From Gammaproteobacteria bacterium (GTDB taxonomy: Bacteria; Pseudomonadota; Gammaproteobacteria; Pseudomonadales; Pseudohongiellaceae), in NCBI GenBank assembly GCA_017853205.1, contig JAFMKB010000026.1, forward strand, positions 1-35,081: DNA of 35,081 bases, read 5' to 3'. Under the pieces are notes generated by a model. It saw nothing but the letters and a program-made list of their open reading frames with translations, had not been told where the DNA came from and did no database searches. Position numbers and translations under genes: made by a program. Positions 8,468-17,096 of the stretch are shown piece after piece (positions within the stretch are counted from its first letter, which is position 1; the number at the start of each line of letters is the position of its first letter).

Positions 8468-8896
8468 ATGACTACCGTTAACCAACCCACTTTTCAGGCA
8501 CTCTGCGAAACCACTGGCCGTGTCATGCTCGGTCTCTACTTCCTATTGCCCGGCGGCCTGATGAAAATATTCAACTATCAGGGCACGGCCGATTACATGG
8601 CGAGTCACGGGATGACCTTTATCCCCTTCTTTCTAATTCTGACGATCATTATTCAGACCGGCGGCGGGCTTACGATGATTGTCGGCTATCAAACCAAAGC
8701 CACTGCATTTTTGCTCGCAGGGCTTACCCTTGTGATCAACGCGGTGATACATGATTTCTGGACTCTTCCAGCCGGCGAACTACAGACTGCACACGAAACG
8801 CAAAACTTTGTTAAGAACCTTGGCATCGTCGCCGGCCTTCTCGTCGTATCTGGACTTGGTGCCGGGCGTTGGAGCCTAGATTCACGCCGCTCTTGA
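8468..8896 (+). CDS. DoxX family inner-membrane protein
   Basis: A 142-residue integral membrane protein with four hydrophobic segments at roughly 14-32 (VMLGLYFLLPGGLMKIF), 47-67, 72-92 and 116-132. The first segment and the GGLTMIVGYQTKATAFLLAG block are typical of DoxX/DoxD-type proteins, which are linked to quinone or thiol-related redox functions, although most members are uncharacterised. It lies 67 bases after the hydratase-like gene and 112 bases before the ABM-domain gene. DoxX and ABM proteins both touch quinone chemistry in some systems, which may matter for electron flow from the neighbouring acyl-CoA oxidation; that link is inference. AGAGAACATAATG provides a modest ribosome binding site. 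Confidence 0.82.
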   Translation: MTTVNQPTFQALCETTGRVMLGLYFLLPGGLMKIFNYQGTADYMASHGMTFIPFFLILTIIIQTGGGLTMIVGYQTKATAFLLAGLTLVINAVIHDFWTLPAGELQTAHETQNFVKNLGIVAGLLVVSGLGAGRWSLDSRRS

Positions 8897-9008
8897 TTCA
8901 CGCTAGCAAGGCCCCATTTACACCCTACCGCGGCTTTTGTATTGAGCGCGTTTTACGTTTACAGTAAGCCAAGCGAAGTTTAACGGATTTGTTTGAGGAG
9001 AATCAGCG

Positions 9009-9380
9009 ATGATCATGGTGCAATCAACCTTCTTTTTAGTCGACGAGACCAAAGACGACGCGCTCGATCTCATGCGTGTCATGGTCACTAAGTCGCGCAA
9101 AGAAGTGGGCTGCGTGAGCTATGAATACTTCGCAGGTATCACTGAAACTAATCAAGTCGTTCTGCTACAGGAATGGACCGACGCGGAGAGTCTGCAGGGT
9201 CATTACCAGAGCGCGCATATGGAGGAGTTTCTCTCCAAGCTCGGGCTCTACCTCGAAAGTGAAGTAATCACCCGAACCTATGCGTCGCCAGACGAACCCG
9301 TCGCGCAGCGCGCGGATGCGCGCGACGAAGCGGAGCGAAAGCGCGCCGCCGCTGCCAAAGCGCCGCAGACCATTCATTAA
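9009..9380 (+). CDS. ABM-domain protein, putative quinol monooxygenase
   Basis: A 123-residue protein with the dimeric alpha/beta ABM fold (YgiN-like) over residues 1-95: beta strand MVQSTFFLVD, helix with MVTKSRKEVGCVSYEYF, and the core VVLLQEWTDAESLQGHYQSAHMEEF carrying the H..S.H-type region typical of the family. Members oxidise aromatic or quinol compounds without a cofactor or act in stress responses. The C-terminal 28 residues are charged, alanine-rich and probably disordered. GAGGAG ends 8 bases before the ATG at 9009, which favours this start over the ATG at 9015. A weak promoter may precede it (TTGTAT, 17 bases, TACAGT), so it could be partly independent of the upstream genes. Substrate unknown. 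Confidence 0.8.
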   Translation: MIMVQSTFFLVDETKDDALDLMRVMVTKSRKEVGCVSYEYFAGITETNQVVLLQEWTDAESLQGHYQSAHMEEFLSKLGLYLESEVITRTYASPDEPVAQRADARDEAERKRAAAAKAPQTIH

Positions 9381-9422
9381 GCCTTTCCCTTACCTTCTAG
9401 AGCCGAATCGAGTCACTGCCCT

Positions 9423-10760
9423 ATGTTCTATACTCAATTAGCGGGGCAACGTGCCCCTGTCAGTGCGGCCGAGTCTGCACGACTCGTTAAATGGCGTCTT
9501 TCGACCTTCTGGGTCATGCTCATCGGCTATATCGGGTATTACATCTGCCGCGGAAATCTCTCTGCGGCGTTTCCTCTTCTCGAACAGGAATTTGGTTACT
9601 CCAACACGCAGCTCGGGCTCATCGTCTCTCTGTCGGAAATCGCTTACGCGGTCGGCAAGTTCATAAACGGGCCTTTGGCTGACCGTGTTGGCGGGCGTCG
9701 CATTTTTCTCGTTGGGATGGCAGGTGCAATTTTCTGGAATTTGATCTTCGCTCTTTCCGGCTCCCTCTTAGCCTTCATCGTTGTCTGGTGCTGCTGCCGT
9801 TACTTCCTTTCAATGGGCTGGGGCGGCCTAACAAAAACCATCGGATCCTGGTACTCGAGCGACAAAAACGGCCGCGTAATGGGCGCGATAAGCGTTAGTT
9901 TTCAATTCGGTGGAGCGATATCGGCACTCTTCGCCGGTTTCCTCGTTTCGATGGGCGTGAGCTGGCAAGGGGTGTTTATATACCCGGCGCTAGTTTTGAG
10001 CGTCATCGGCATCTGGGCTTTTTTCGCGTCCAAGGGCACGCCGGGCGATGTCGTGCCCGGCGCGATTGCCGTAGAAGGCGCATCGGCAAAGAAGCAGCTC
10101 GCTGACTACGGCGATGACGAGACGCCTGGTGTGATGACGATCCTAAAAACACTAATCAAGATGCCAATCTATCGTCAGCTTTTGGTCTTTAGCTTTCTCA
10201 CAACCCTGCTGCGCTCAGTGTTCCTTATTTGGACGCCGAAATTTTTGTTTGATATTGGTCAGGGAGCCAGCGCTGCGATTCTTAAGTCGGCGGTGTTCCC
10301 GCTTCTTGGTGTAGCCGGTACGCTATTCATCGGCTGGTACACCGACCACTATGCACGCAACGGCGACCGCGCGCGCATGATGTGGATGATGCTCGCTGTG
10401 CTAGTGATCTGCACATTCGCGATCTCGATTCTTAGCACTGCGGAAGACCCTAACTACAATCTGATTATTTTCTTTTTAGGCGGCAGCGGTTTCTTCCTGC
10501 TTGGTCCTTATTCGATGAGTAGCGGCGCGCTCACGCTCGACATCGCAGGCGCTAAGGGCGCTGGTTCTTGTACCGGAATAATCGACGGGATGGGGTATAT
10601 CGGCGGGGCCATCGCAGCCTTCGCAGCCGGCGCAATGTCCGACAGCTTGGGCTGGTCGCAGGTGTTTGTTGTGCTGACAGGCTTTGCCGCAGTGTCGGCG
10701 CTTAGCGCTTACGGCATGAGCCGCGGCTTTCAAAAACTCGCTAAAAACAGCCAAGCCTAG
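9423..10760 (+). CDS. MFS transporter, OPA-like family
   Basis: A 445-residue 12-helix major facilitator transporter. The first helix region GYIGYYICRGNLSAAFP resembles the Y..R.N signature of organophosphate:phosphate antiporters such as GlpT. The loop 2-3 motif GPLADRVGGRR is the MFS signature, and there is a central cytoplasmic loop near residues 210-240 between the two six-helix halves. No signal peptide is present. No clear ribosome binding site precedes the ATG; a start at the internal Met near residue 32 would remove the N-terminal tail but also lacks one. It is last in the plus-strand run and ends by overlapping the stop codon of the convergent AGCS gene. The substrate may be the acid handled by the neighbouring beta-oxidation genes, but this is inference. 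Confidence 0.85.
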   Translation: MFYTQLAGQRAPVSAAESARLVKWRLSTFWVMLIGYIGYYICRGNLSAAFPLLEQEFGYSNTQLGLIVSLSEIAYAVGKFINGPLADRVGGRRIFLVGMAGAIFWNLIFALSGSLLAFIVVWCCCRYFLSMGWGGLTKTIGSWYSSDKNGRVMGAISVSFQFGGAISALFAGFLVSMGVSWQGVFIYPALVLSVIGIWAFFASKGTPGDVVPGAIAVEGASAKKQLADYGDDETPGVMTILKTLIKMPIYRQLLVFSFLTTLLRSVFLIWTPKFLFDIGQGASAAILKSAVFPLLGVAGTLFIGWYTDHYARNGDRARMMWMMLAVLVICTFAISILSTAEDPNYNLIIFFLGGSGFFLLGPYSMSSGALTLDIAGAKGAGSCTGIIDGMGYIGGAIAAFAAGAMSDSLGWSQVFVVLTGFAAVSALSAYGMSRGFQKLAKNSQA

Positions 10761-12136
10761 TCGAATTCACCGGCATCTAGTCTAGCGAAATAGTTCATCG
10801 CGACAGCTTTCACTTTCGGCGCTAGCAGCAGCGTCGACACCATGGTGGGAATCGCCATAGTCGCGTATGCCCCGTCGAGTAGGTTAATAACGATATCGAG
10901 TGAGACCACAGAACCTGCCACGATGAGCAGCATGTAAGCCCACAGGTAATATTTTTCGCGATGAGCGCCAAATAAAAATCCCATGCATTTGCTGCCGTAA
11001 TACCAGTAGGTAAGCACGGTAGTCATGCTGAGAACAAAGACCATTAAAAGCAGCAGGTAAGCACCGAAACCGGGAAAGACCTGCTCATACGCCTCTGCAG
11101 CCATCGTTACGCCCTGAGCCCCTCCCTTCCAAACGCCGGTGACCAACAGCGTCAGCGCGGTGCAAGTGCACACGATGAGCGTATCAGCGATAGGGCCGAC
11201 CATTGCCACCAACCCTTCACGTGCCGGCTCGTTGGTTTTCGCCGCACCATGTGCCAAAGACTCGGTGCCAATACCTGCCTCGTTGGAGAACGCGCCGCGC
11301 TGCACGCCAATCAATATAACTGTGCCTATCACGCCGCCAGAGACAGCCTGTCCGCTAAAAGCATCCGTCACGATAAGGAGCAACATCGACGGGACCTGCT
11401 CGATGTGGCTAACCAGAAGCACAGCAGTGACAGCGAAATAAAATATCACCATCGCCGGCACCATTTTCCCTGCTACGGCAGAGACGCGCTTTACATTGCC
11501 GACGGTGATTGAGAAGGCAATTACCGCTAACACGATACCCAAAATTAAATCAAAATTGAAATGCGAATCAGCCGCGGTCAGTCCATTGGGGATGGCGACA
11601 GTGTCGCGGATAATCTGCACAAGCTGATTAACCTGAAAGACCGGCAACGTGCCAACCATTCCCGCCGCCGCGAATAGCCACGCAAGGGGCAACCATTTTT
11701 TAGCTAATCCCTCGCGGATAATATACATAGGGCCACCCTGCAATCTGCCTGCATCGTCCATGCCGCGATACATTATTGCGAGCGTTGCCGTATAAAATTT
11801 AGTGCTAATGCCGACGATTGCGGTAACCCACATCCAAAAGATTGCGCCAGGACCGCCGACGGTAAGGGCAACTGCCACGCCAGTGATGTTGCCCAGACCC
11901 ATCGTGCCGGCGAGCGCCGTAGCTAACGCGAGAAAATGCGAAATATCTCCGCCGATGCTGTCGGAGTCGTCGTTAAATTTCCCTCGGAGCAGATCAAAGC
12001 TGTGGCGAAAATAGCGGAAGTGTCTGAGCCGCGAATGCAGCATGAAGAAAAAGCCGCCGCCGACTAATAAGATTACCAGCGGCAGTCCCCACATAAAATT
12101 AACGTAGGCCGCAATAGCCGCTTCGATCTGAGTCAT
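10757..12136 (-). CDS. Sodium:alanine/glycine symporter (AGCS family)
   Basis: Inner-membrane Na+-coupled uptake of small neutral amino acids. The 459-residue protein has about 10-11 hydrophobic helices. The family motif MGLGNITGVAVALTVGGPGA is clear, as are SNEAGIGTESLAHGAAKT and AREGLVAMVGPIADTLIVC. The start is either the ATG at 12136 (AGGA 10 bases upstream) or a GTG at 12142 (4 bases); the choice changes two residues. The gene follows the secreted paralogue B by about 80 bases on the same strand and could be cotranscribed with it. Its TAG stop lies on CTAG shared with the end of the convergent MFS gene, so no terminator fits between them. Confidence 0.9.
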   Translation of the reverse strand: MTQIEAAIAAYVNFMWGLPLVILLVGGGFFFMLHSRLRHFRYFRHSFDLLRGKFNDDSDSIGGDISHFLALATALAGTMGLGNITGVAVALTVGGPGAIFWMWVTAIVGISTKFYTATLAIMYRGMDDAGRLQGGPMYIIREGLAKKWLPLAWLFAAAGMVGTLPVFQVNQLVQIIRDTVAIPNGLTAADSHFNFDLILGIVLAVIAFSITVGNVKRVSAVAGKMVPAMVIFYFAVTAVLLVSHIEQVPSMLLLIVTDAFSGQAVSGGVIGTVILIGVQRGAFSNEAGIGTESLAHGAAKTNEPAREGLVAMVGPIADTLIVCTCTALTLLVTGVWKGGAQGVTMAAEAYEQVFPGFGAYLLLLMVFVLSMTTVLTYWYYGSKCMGFLFGAHREKYYLWAYMLLIVAGSVVSLDIVINLLDGAYATMAIPTMVSTLLLAPKVKAVAMNYFARLDAGEFD

Positions 12137-12191
12137 AGGCACGCGGTCCTCGATGGTCTTCTAATTTTTAGTAGCAGCAGTAAATGTGCCC

Positions 12192-12204
12192 GCCACTTTG
12201 TGGC
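12192..12204. other. Small intercistronic stem-loop
   Basis: GCCAC (12192-12196) and GTGGC (12200-12204) form a 5-bp stem with a 3-base loop between the paralogue B gene and the AGCS gene. On the minus strand it is followed by GGGCACATTTAC, not a T tract, so it is at best a weak pause or processing site. Confidence 0.2.
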
Positions 12205-12218
12205 CTCGCACTCATAGG

Positions 12219-13223
12219 TTATTGCGCGTCTGCTTCTCGCCTGCGCTCGCCTGCAAGGATCGCACGCATCGCGTAATTTCCCTCGTGGCACGCGTATTCA
12301 TATAGCTCAGAGTTACCGTACATCGGCAGTTCTCCCGTCCAAGGTTCGGTGTAGAGCGCCGGGTCGTCGATGGTAAATGAGTAGTGAAGCTTCTGATCTT
12401 CAACACGAGTAAAACGCTCAGTGAGGTGGATGCCCTCTGAGATTAGGCGCTCTTTTTGAACCTGCCAAGGATTGAAGTTTTTGGTCTCGACAACAAGCGT
12501 ATCGCCTTCGTAATAGCCGATGGAGTCTCCCAGCCACTTTTCATAGGGTAGATCTTTAAATTCTTGATCAATACGGACGATACGCGCGTTGTGCACCATC
12601 TCAGCAAGCAACATGACATGCGTTGGCGACTGAACAATTTGCATATTGTTATTGTAAAGACTGCTCAAAAACGGTGCCGTTGATGAGAAGCTCACTAAGC
12701 ATCGATCAGAGAGCGTTCGACCCTCTGGGCCATCGCTTTCGGCGCGCCCCATCGGCAGGTCTTCCCGCTGCGAGGCTCGCACGGCCTTCCCGTCTTCACG
12801 CCACGGGATGCGCCCATCCTCTGGATAAGTAATTATCGACGTTCTGTAAAAGCCGTTCATAAATGACAAGGTATCGCCCGGCGTGATCCAGAAGCCATTA
12901 TAGCCGCCGACATTCTCAGGCCCGGGTGCCTCTGCACCGGTGGCCTCGAGAAACGCAATATAGTCAGGTGTAGACACCATCGTCTCGAGCATCTCCTGCT
13001 CAGATATCTCAAGCTTACCGTTGTAGTTTGCGGGGCGCTCGAGCGACGAACGCGTCTGATAATTCCATATCCCCTGCACGTCCGGCACGCCCCAGTCTAG
13101 CTTTGGCGGCTCCCAATCAGACGCCTCCTGCGCTAGCGCCAAGAGCGGCATCGCGCTCACGGTAAGCCCAAACAATATTAGCGAACGGGGACACACCGCG
13201 GTCTTTTTATCGAATCGAATCAT
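12219..13223 (-). CDS. Secreted uncharacterised protein, paralogue B
   Basis: Function unknown. The 334-residue protein has a signal peptide (basic MIRFDKK, hydrophobic 14-30, probable cleavage near ALAQ32) and matches the product of 1738-2784 along its whole length. Shared blocks are VPDVQGIW (46-53), GGYNGFW, RTSIITYPEDGR (127-138), YNNNMQIVQ, LLAEMVHNARIVRI, WLGDSIGYYEGDTLVV (230-245), ERFTR, DDPALYTEPWTGELPM (287-301) and YEYACHEGNYAM. Two cysteines of the mature part, Cys175 and Cys312, correspond to Cys172 and Cys317 of paralogue A. AGAGG lies 6 bases before the ATG. It sits between the AGCS symporter and a secreted peptidase, which suggests an extracytoplasmic role in nutrient handling, but nothing in the sequence identifies a catalytic site. 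Confidence 0.75.
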   Translation of the reverse strand: MIRFDKKTAVCPRSLILFGLTVSAMPLLALAQEASDWEPPKLDWGVPDVQGIWNYQTRSSLERPANYNGKLEISEQEMLETMVSTPDYIAFLEATGAEAPGPENVGGYNGFWITPGDTLSFMNGFYRTSIITYPEDGRIPWREDGKAVRASQREDLPMGRAESDGPEGRTLSDRCLVSFSSTAPFLSSLYNNNMQIVQSPTHVMLLAEMVHNARIVRIDQEFKDLPYEKWLGDSIGYYEGDTLVVETKNFNPWQVQKERLISEGIHLTERFTRVEDQKLHYSFTIDDPALYTEPWTGELPMYGNSELYEYACHEGNYAMRAILAGERRREADAQ

Positions 13224-13475
13224 TGTTTGCCTCTTTGGTTATTATGGCTGTAATCGGCTTCAATCGAGTTTAATATCAGAATAGCAACGCGCGAAATGAT
13301 CTCTCTTTTTATCTTTATCTTTCTATCTATGACTTTCGTTGCTTTGCTCTGTCTATAATGAAACGTACGTTGAGGCTACCTTAGCGATCGCTTTAAGTGC
13401 AAGTCAGAGCGAACTACTGCGGCGATGCATCTCGAACGCCATTGAATTATCTCAATAAGCAATTCGCTACGTCCC
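13224..13475. other. Intergenic region with pyrimidine tract and -10-like box
   Basis: This 252-base gap separates the peptidase gene from paralogue B, both on the minus strand. It contains a pyrimidine-rich tract at 13299-13330 (runs of TCTTTATCTTTCTATC) and a perfect TATAAT at 13354-13359 on the plus strand, which would point into the antisense of the peptidase gene. A poor -35 (GACTTT) lies 17 bases before it. The 12-base palindrome TCCCTTAAGGGA (13472-13483) covers the stop codon of the peptidase gene. No clear terminator or protein-coding stretch was seen. Confidence 0.35.
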
Positions 13476-15911
13476 TTAAGGGATGTTCGCCGCGAAGCGA
13501 AAATCTGCGACTGGCTCTCTCTGCGCAAGGTGACGCACGAAGTAGTCCCAGCGCTTCTTCATGAAATAACGCGAGTTACCAAATCCGTGCCCTGCGTCTG
13601 GGAGCAGCAAGAGATCGAAGTCTTTCTCGGCCTCGATCAGCGCCTGCACAACTAGCAGCGTATTCGATGGATGAACATTGTCGTCCCTAAGTCCATGGGC
13701 TAAGAGCAGTTTCCCTTCGAGTCGATCGGCAAGCAACTGATTCGCCTGACCATCGTAATTAGTTACCTGCTTGGCGCCGGAGCCTGTCTCTTCGACCAAA
13801 GTCGTCTCAAGCAGTCCCTGCCACTTCTCGCCCCAGTCGTCCTCATAATTTCGATTGTCGTGATTGCCCGCGCCCGAAACAGCAACCTTGTAAAATTTGG
13901 GATAGCGTAGAATCCCCGCTGTCGACGCAAAACCGCCGCCTGAATGTCCCCAGATGCCAACGCGGTCGAGATCCATCCAAGGGCGCGACGCGGCTAGCTC
14001 GCGAATGCCGGCGATTTGATCCGGCAGTCCATTGTCCCCCATGTCGGCATAGTACGCGTCGTGGAATGACTTCGAGCGGCCCGGCGTGCCCATCGCGTCG
14101 AGCTCGACGACAACAAACCCTAGCTCTGCCACCGCCTGCTTATCTCGGCGTGCAGCACTAAACGCACGACTGCCCACGCTGCCAGTCTGAGGTCCCGGAT
14201 AGAGGTAGTTCAGAACAGGGTAACTCAACGACTCATCGAAATTCGACGGTTTATAAAGCAGTCCATGAATAGAGGTAAGTCCATCGCGCGCCTTGGTCAC
14301 GAAAGGCTCTGGGGCGACCCATCCTGCTGCAAGTAGACGATCGAGCGAAGTGTTTGCAAGCGTGAGTACTACCTCGCCATTCGCGCGGCGCAACACACTC
14401 CTTGGCGGGGTCGTTGGTGTCGAATAGCTATCAAAAACGAAACGTCCACTTGGTGCGAGACTGAGGTCGTGATGTGCAGGTTCTGGAGTAAGGAGCTCTG
14501 GCTCACCGCCATCAATGCTGACTCGATACAGATACTGAAAATAGGGATCGCCGGCTTCGCGATTCGAGCCAATGAAGGTGATCGTGCGCGTGTCCTCGTC
14601 CACTCTGAGCATCTGTAGCACGGCCCAGTTGCCGGTTGTTATAGGCGCTTTAATCTCGCCGGTTGTGAGATCGCCTAAGTAAAGGTGGCCCCAGTTGCTC
14701 CGCTCAGAGAACCAGATAAATTCATTGGTCGCATGCAGCACTTGCCAATTTTCGGCATCGAATCCCGACTCGTAATAAGTTTCGGTGACTTCCTTATAGA
14801 CATCGCGGACCGCGCCTGTATCAATATCCGCCAGTCTCAATTGGGCAATCTTGTGATCGCGTGAAGACGACACGAAGGCGAGCGCGGCACTATCCGCACT
14901 CCACTCTACGTCGAGGAATTCACCACTACGGCCTGCAATGTGATCGGTCGTGGTCGAACGCTGCGGCTCTGCAGGCAAATCGAGCGCGACGAGACGCGGC
15001 TTGGGATCGAGATGTATCACGACACGCTCGATCATGAACACATGCTCATCCCCTGGCAGTGGGTATTTCCAGGTGTCTACTCTCGGGTGTCCCACCGCAG
15101 TCTCAACAAGGGTCAGCGTTTTAACCTCGCGAGAATCTTGCCTAAACGTCGCGATTTTTGATGAGTCCGGTGACCACAGTAGCACGGGGCCTGGATCCTG
15201 AATCCAACCTGCGCTATTCGTTGCATATCCGTAGTCGGCCGATCCATCGAAAGTAAGCTGCTCTTCGCTTTCATCACGCGTGCTGCGAACCCATAGATTG
15301 TGCTCGCGGATAAAGGCTGCACGTTCGCCGTCAGGTGAAAGGAACTGATGCGGCGGTGGCGCTTGCAGTCGAGCGAGGGCTGCATCGCTTGAAAGAATAG
15401 TGTCTAGGTTGAGAGCAAACCGGTCACCGGAAAAGTCGAATCTAAGTTCATTCGCTTCGAGCACTAGATTGCGTAAATTCAGGTCATTTGCGTCTATTTT
15501 TTCAGCTGTGTCTGCCGCTTCGGCACCTGTCTGCAGTTTGAGCAGAGCCGCAACTCGAGCAGAATCGAACAGCTCGACAGACGAGCCCGCGATGGGGTCG
15601 ACAAGGACATAGTCGCTCCCCTGCTCGGTGCGACGTCGAACAATCAACCTGTCATCCTGCTGCCAATAGTGCGCGCGAATCTCATCGACGAGCAACGGCA
15701 TCATGTTGGGTGCGAGCATCTGCTCAGCGCGTCGATAGTCTTCGACGGTCGGCGAAGGCGGGCGAGAGTCGGTCACAATTTCCCCTTGTTCAGATTGCGA
15801 TTGGACAGTGGTTGGAGACTCACCGTCCCCGCAACTGCTCAATAAAAGTATCGAAGAGCACACTGCAGCGAGTGCAAAGAATCTGCGAGCGTTGAGAGGC
15901 TGTTTCATCAT
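13476..15911 (-). CDS. Dipeptidyl peptidase IV, S9 family lipoprotein
   Basis: Serine exopeptidase that removes N-terminal dipeptides, usually X-Pro or X-Ala. The 811-residue protein begins with a lipoprotein signal (hydrophobic core, then LLSSC as lipobox), so it should be anchored in the envelope. Residues about 60-540 form the DPPIV N-terminal beta-propeller; the rest is the S9 alpha/beta-hydrolase domain. Catalytic Ser657 is in GHSGGG, the aspartate in RDDNVH and His775 in DAGHGFG. The ATG at 15911 is chosen because GGGAG lies 5 bases upstream and the signal peptide begins there; an ATG at 15941 would add ten residues before the signal. It precedes paralogue B and AGCS on the same strand, consistent with peptide use followed by amino-acid import. 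Confidence 0.9.
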   Translation of the reverse strand: MMKQPLNARRFFALAAVCSSILLLSSCGDGESPTTVQSQSEQGEIVTDSRPPSPTVEDYRRAEQMLAPNMMPLLVDEIRAHYWQQDDRLIVRRRTEQGSDYVLVDPIAGSSVELFDSARVAALLKLQTGAEAADTAEKIDANDLNLRNLVLEANELRFDFSGDRFALNLDTILSSDAALARLQAPPPHQFLSPDGERAAFIREHNLWVRSTRDESEEQLTFDGSADYGYATNSAGWIQDPGPVLLWSPDSSKIATFRQDSREVKTLTLVETAVGHPRVDTWKYPLPGDEHVFMIERVVIHLDPKPRLVALDLPAEPQRSTTTDHIAGRSGEFLDVEWSADSAALAFVSSSRDHKIAQLRLADIDTGAVRDVYKEVTETYYESGFDAENWQVLHATNEFIWFSERSNWGHLYLGDLTTGEIKAPITTGNWAVLQMLRVDEDTRTITFIGSNREAGDPYFQYLYRVSIDGGEPELLTPEPAHHDLSLAPSGRFVFDSYSTPTTPPRSVLRRANGEVVLTLANTSLDRLLAAGWVAPEPFVTKARDGLTSIHGLLYKPSNFDESLSYPVLNYLYPGPQTGSVGSRAFSAARRDKQAVAELGFVVVELDAMGTPGRSKSFHDAYYADMGDNGLPDQIAGIRELAASRPWMDLDRVGIWGHSGGGFASTAGILRYPKFYKVAVSGAGNHDNRNYEDDWGEKWQGLLETTLVEETGSGAKQVTNYDGQANQLLADRLEGKLLLAHGLRDDNVHPSNTLLVVQALIEAEKDFDLLLLPDAGHGFGNSRYFMKKRWDYFVRHLAQREPVADFRFAANIP

Positions 15912-15969
15912 GTTACTCCCTGAGTGGAGGGCGGGTGCCATTTGAGACCTTGTTAGGCGCAGCGCTCAG

Positions 15970-17037
15970 CTAGGTAAGTGTATCGAGTATCAGGTTCACC
16001 GATTCGACGAGACGCTCGTCGCGCGGTCTCAAATCAGGCACGAAACGCACGCCCAACAAATGCTGCAAGCCTTCAATGTAACGCACTGCGATCTCATTGG
16101 CCTGAGCCTGAGTGAACTGTTGATCGTGTTCGGTCACCATGCCACGCGCGAACTCTTTCGAGAACGAGATGGGCTCGCCATCGCGGGTGAGTAGTTTGCC
16201 CGCGTCATCCAGACGCCAGAAACGCGAAGAATCCATCGTATAAAGCTCGTCAGCGGCAACAATCTCACCGGCTCGGTTTATCCCATGTTCAGTTTTTGTA
16301 TCGACAAGCACCATGCCTCGCTCACGGAGGTGTTCCGTCACGATGCCGAAGGCCATTAGAGAGGAATTGCGTATTTGCGCATACTGCCCTTCGGTGCAAA
16401 CGCCCATCGCGACAAGCTGTTCAGCATCCATTGTTTCATCCACCGCGGCCTTGCTGCTCGGCGTGTCGAGAAGATAGGGAAGACAGCCATTCGGCTCGAG
16501 GCTGTTTACCGCAAGCTCGTGGCCGGCGAATCGCAGTACACGTGCCCCGCTCTGCTTTGCTGCGAGCCAGTGCTGATAAAGCGACGTCGACGTCGAACTC
16601 TTGGCCATGTAACGACGCAGGACATTCTCGAGCATCACCAGCTCAAGGTTCTCAGCAGGAATCACGGTCGAGGTAGCAGCAAGACCCGGTACTTCAAACT
16701 GCGAGGTACCGATCGCGCCGCTGACAAGCCGGCGCATATGATCATGGTTGAGGGCGAGGACTTGGTCTTTAAATGGAATCGCGCCGCGATTGACGTCGTG
16801 AGTCGAAATTCGGTTATTGCGAAACATGAGCCTGAGCTCGCGTCCGTCAGAAGCAATAAGTGATTCGCCAAAAACTGAATCCGACACCTTGCCCTTTAGT
16901 ACCGTCGCGTCCGCTAGACGCGGCAGCTCTCCATCGGCGATAAGCTCACCTATAGAGCGCCCGAGGCTCACTGTTGCGCCGTGCTCTGCGACGAGCTCTT
17001 GAATTTCGGTAATACTTAGGGGCGCGGCTGCGGTCAT
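15970..17037 (-). CDS. purC: SAICAR synthase (PurC), divergent long form
   Basis: Ligates CAIR and aspartate with ATP in purine synthesis. Family features are VLKGKVSDSVF (like the GK..DVY nucleotide motif), RNNRISTHDV (core RIS..DV), IPFKDQVLALNHDHM in place of IPGKG...N..S..W, LVDTKTEHG (usual LVDFKLEFG) and DELYTMDSSRFW (usual DE..TPDSSRFW). At 355 residues it is far longer than the 237-residue E. coli enzyme and nearer the ~367-residue form of Vibrio-like bacteria, but the motifs differ from both as I remember them. It stands alone, away from purH and purD at the right end. The ribosome binding site is poor; a 10-base palindrome CGAGATCTCG (17043-17052) lies just upstream of the start. 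Function as the main PurC is likely but not proven. Confidence 0.82.
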   Translation of the reverse strand: MTAAAPLSITEIQELVAEHGATVSLGRSIGELIADGELPRLADATVLKGKVSDSVFGESLIASDGRELRLMFRNNRISTHDVNRGAIPFKDQVLALNHDHMRRLVSGAIGTSQFEVPGLAATSTVIPAENLELVMLENVLRRYMAKSSTSTSLYQHWLAAKQSGARVLRFAGHELAVNSLEPNGCLPYLLDTPSSKAAVDETMDAEQLVAMGVCTEGQYAQIRNSSLMAFGIVTEHLRERGMVLVDTKTEHGINRAGEIVAADELYTMDSSRFWRLDDAGKLLTRDGEPISFSKEFARGMVTEHDQQFTQAQANEIAVRYIEGLQHLLGVRFVPDLRPRDERLVESVNLILDTLT

Positions 17038-17096
17038 TTCGGCGAGATCTCGAGTCGTTTGGCGAGTCTATGTGCTCGCGGAAAAATATGACGCCA

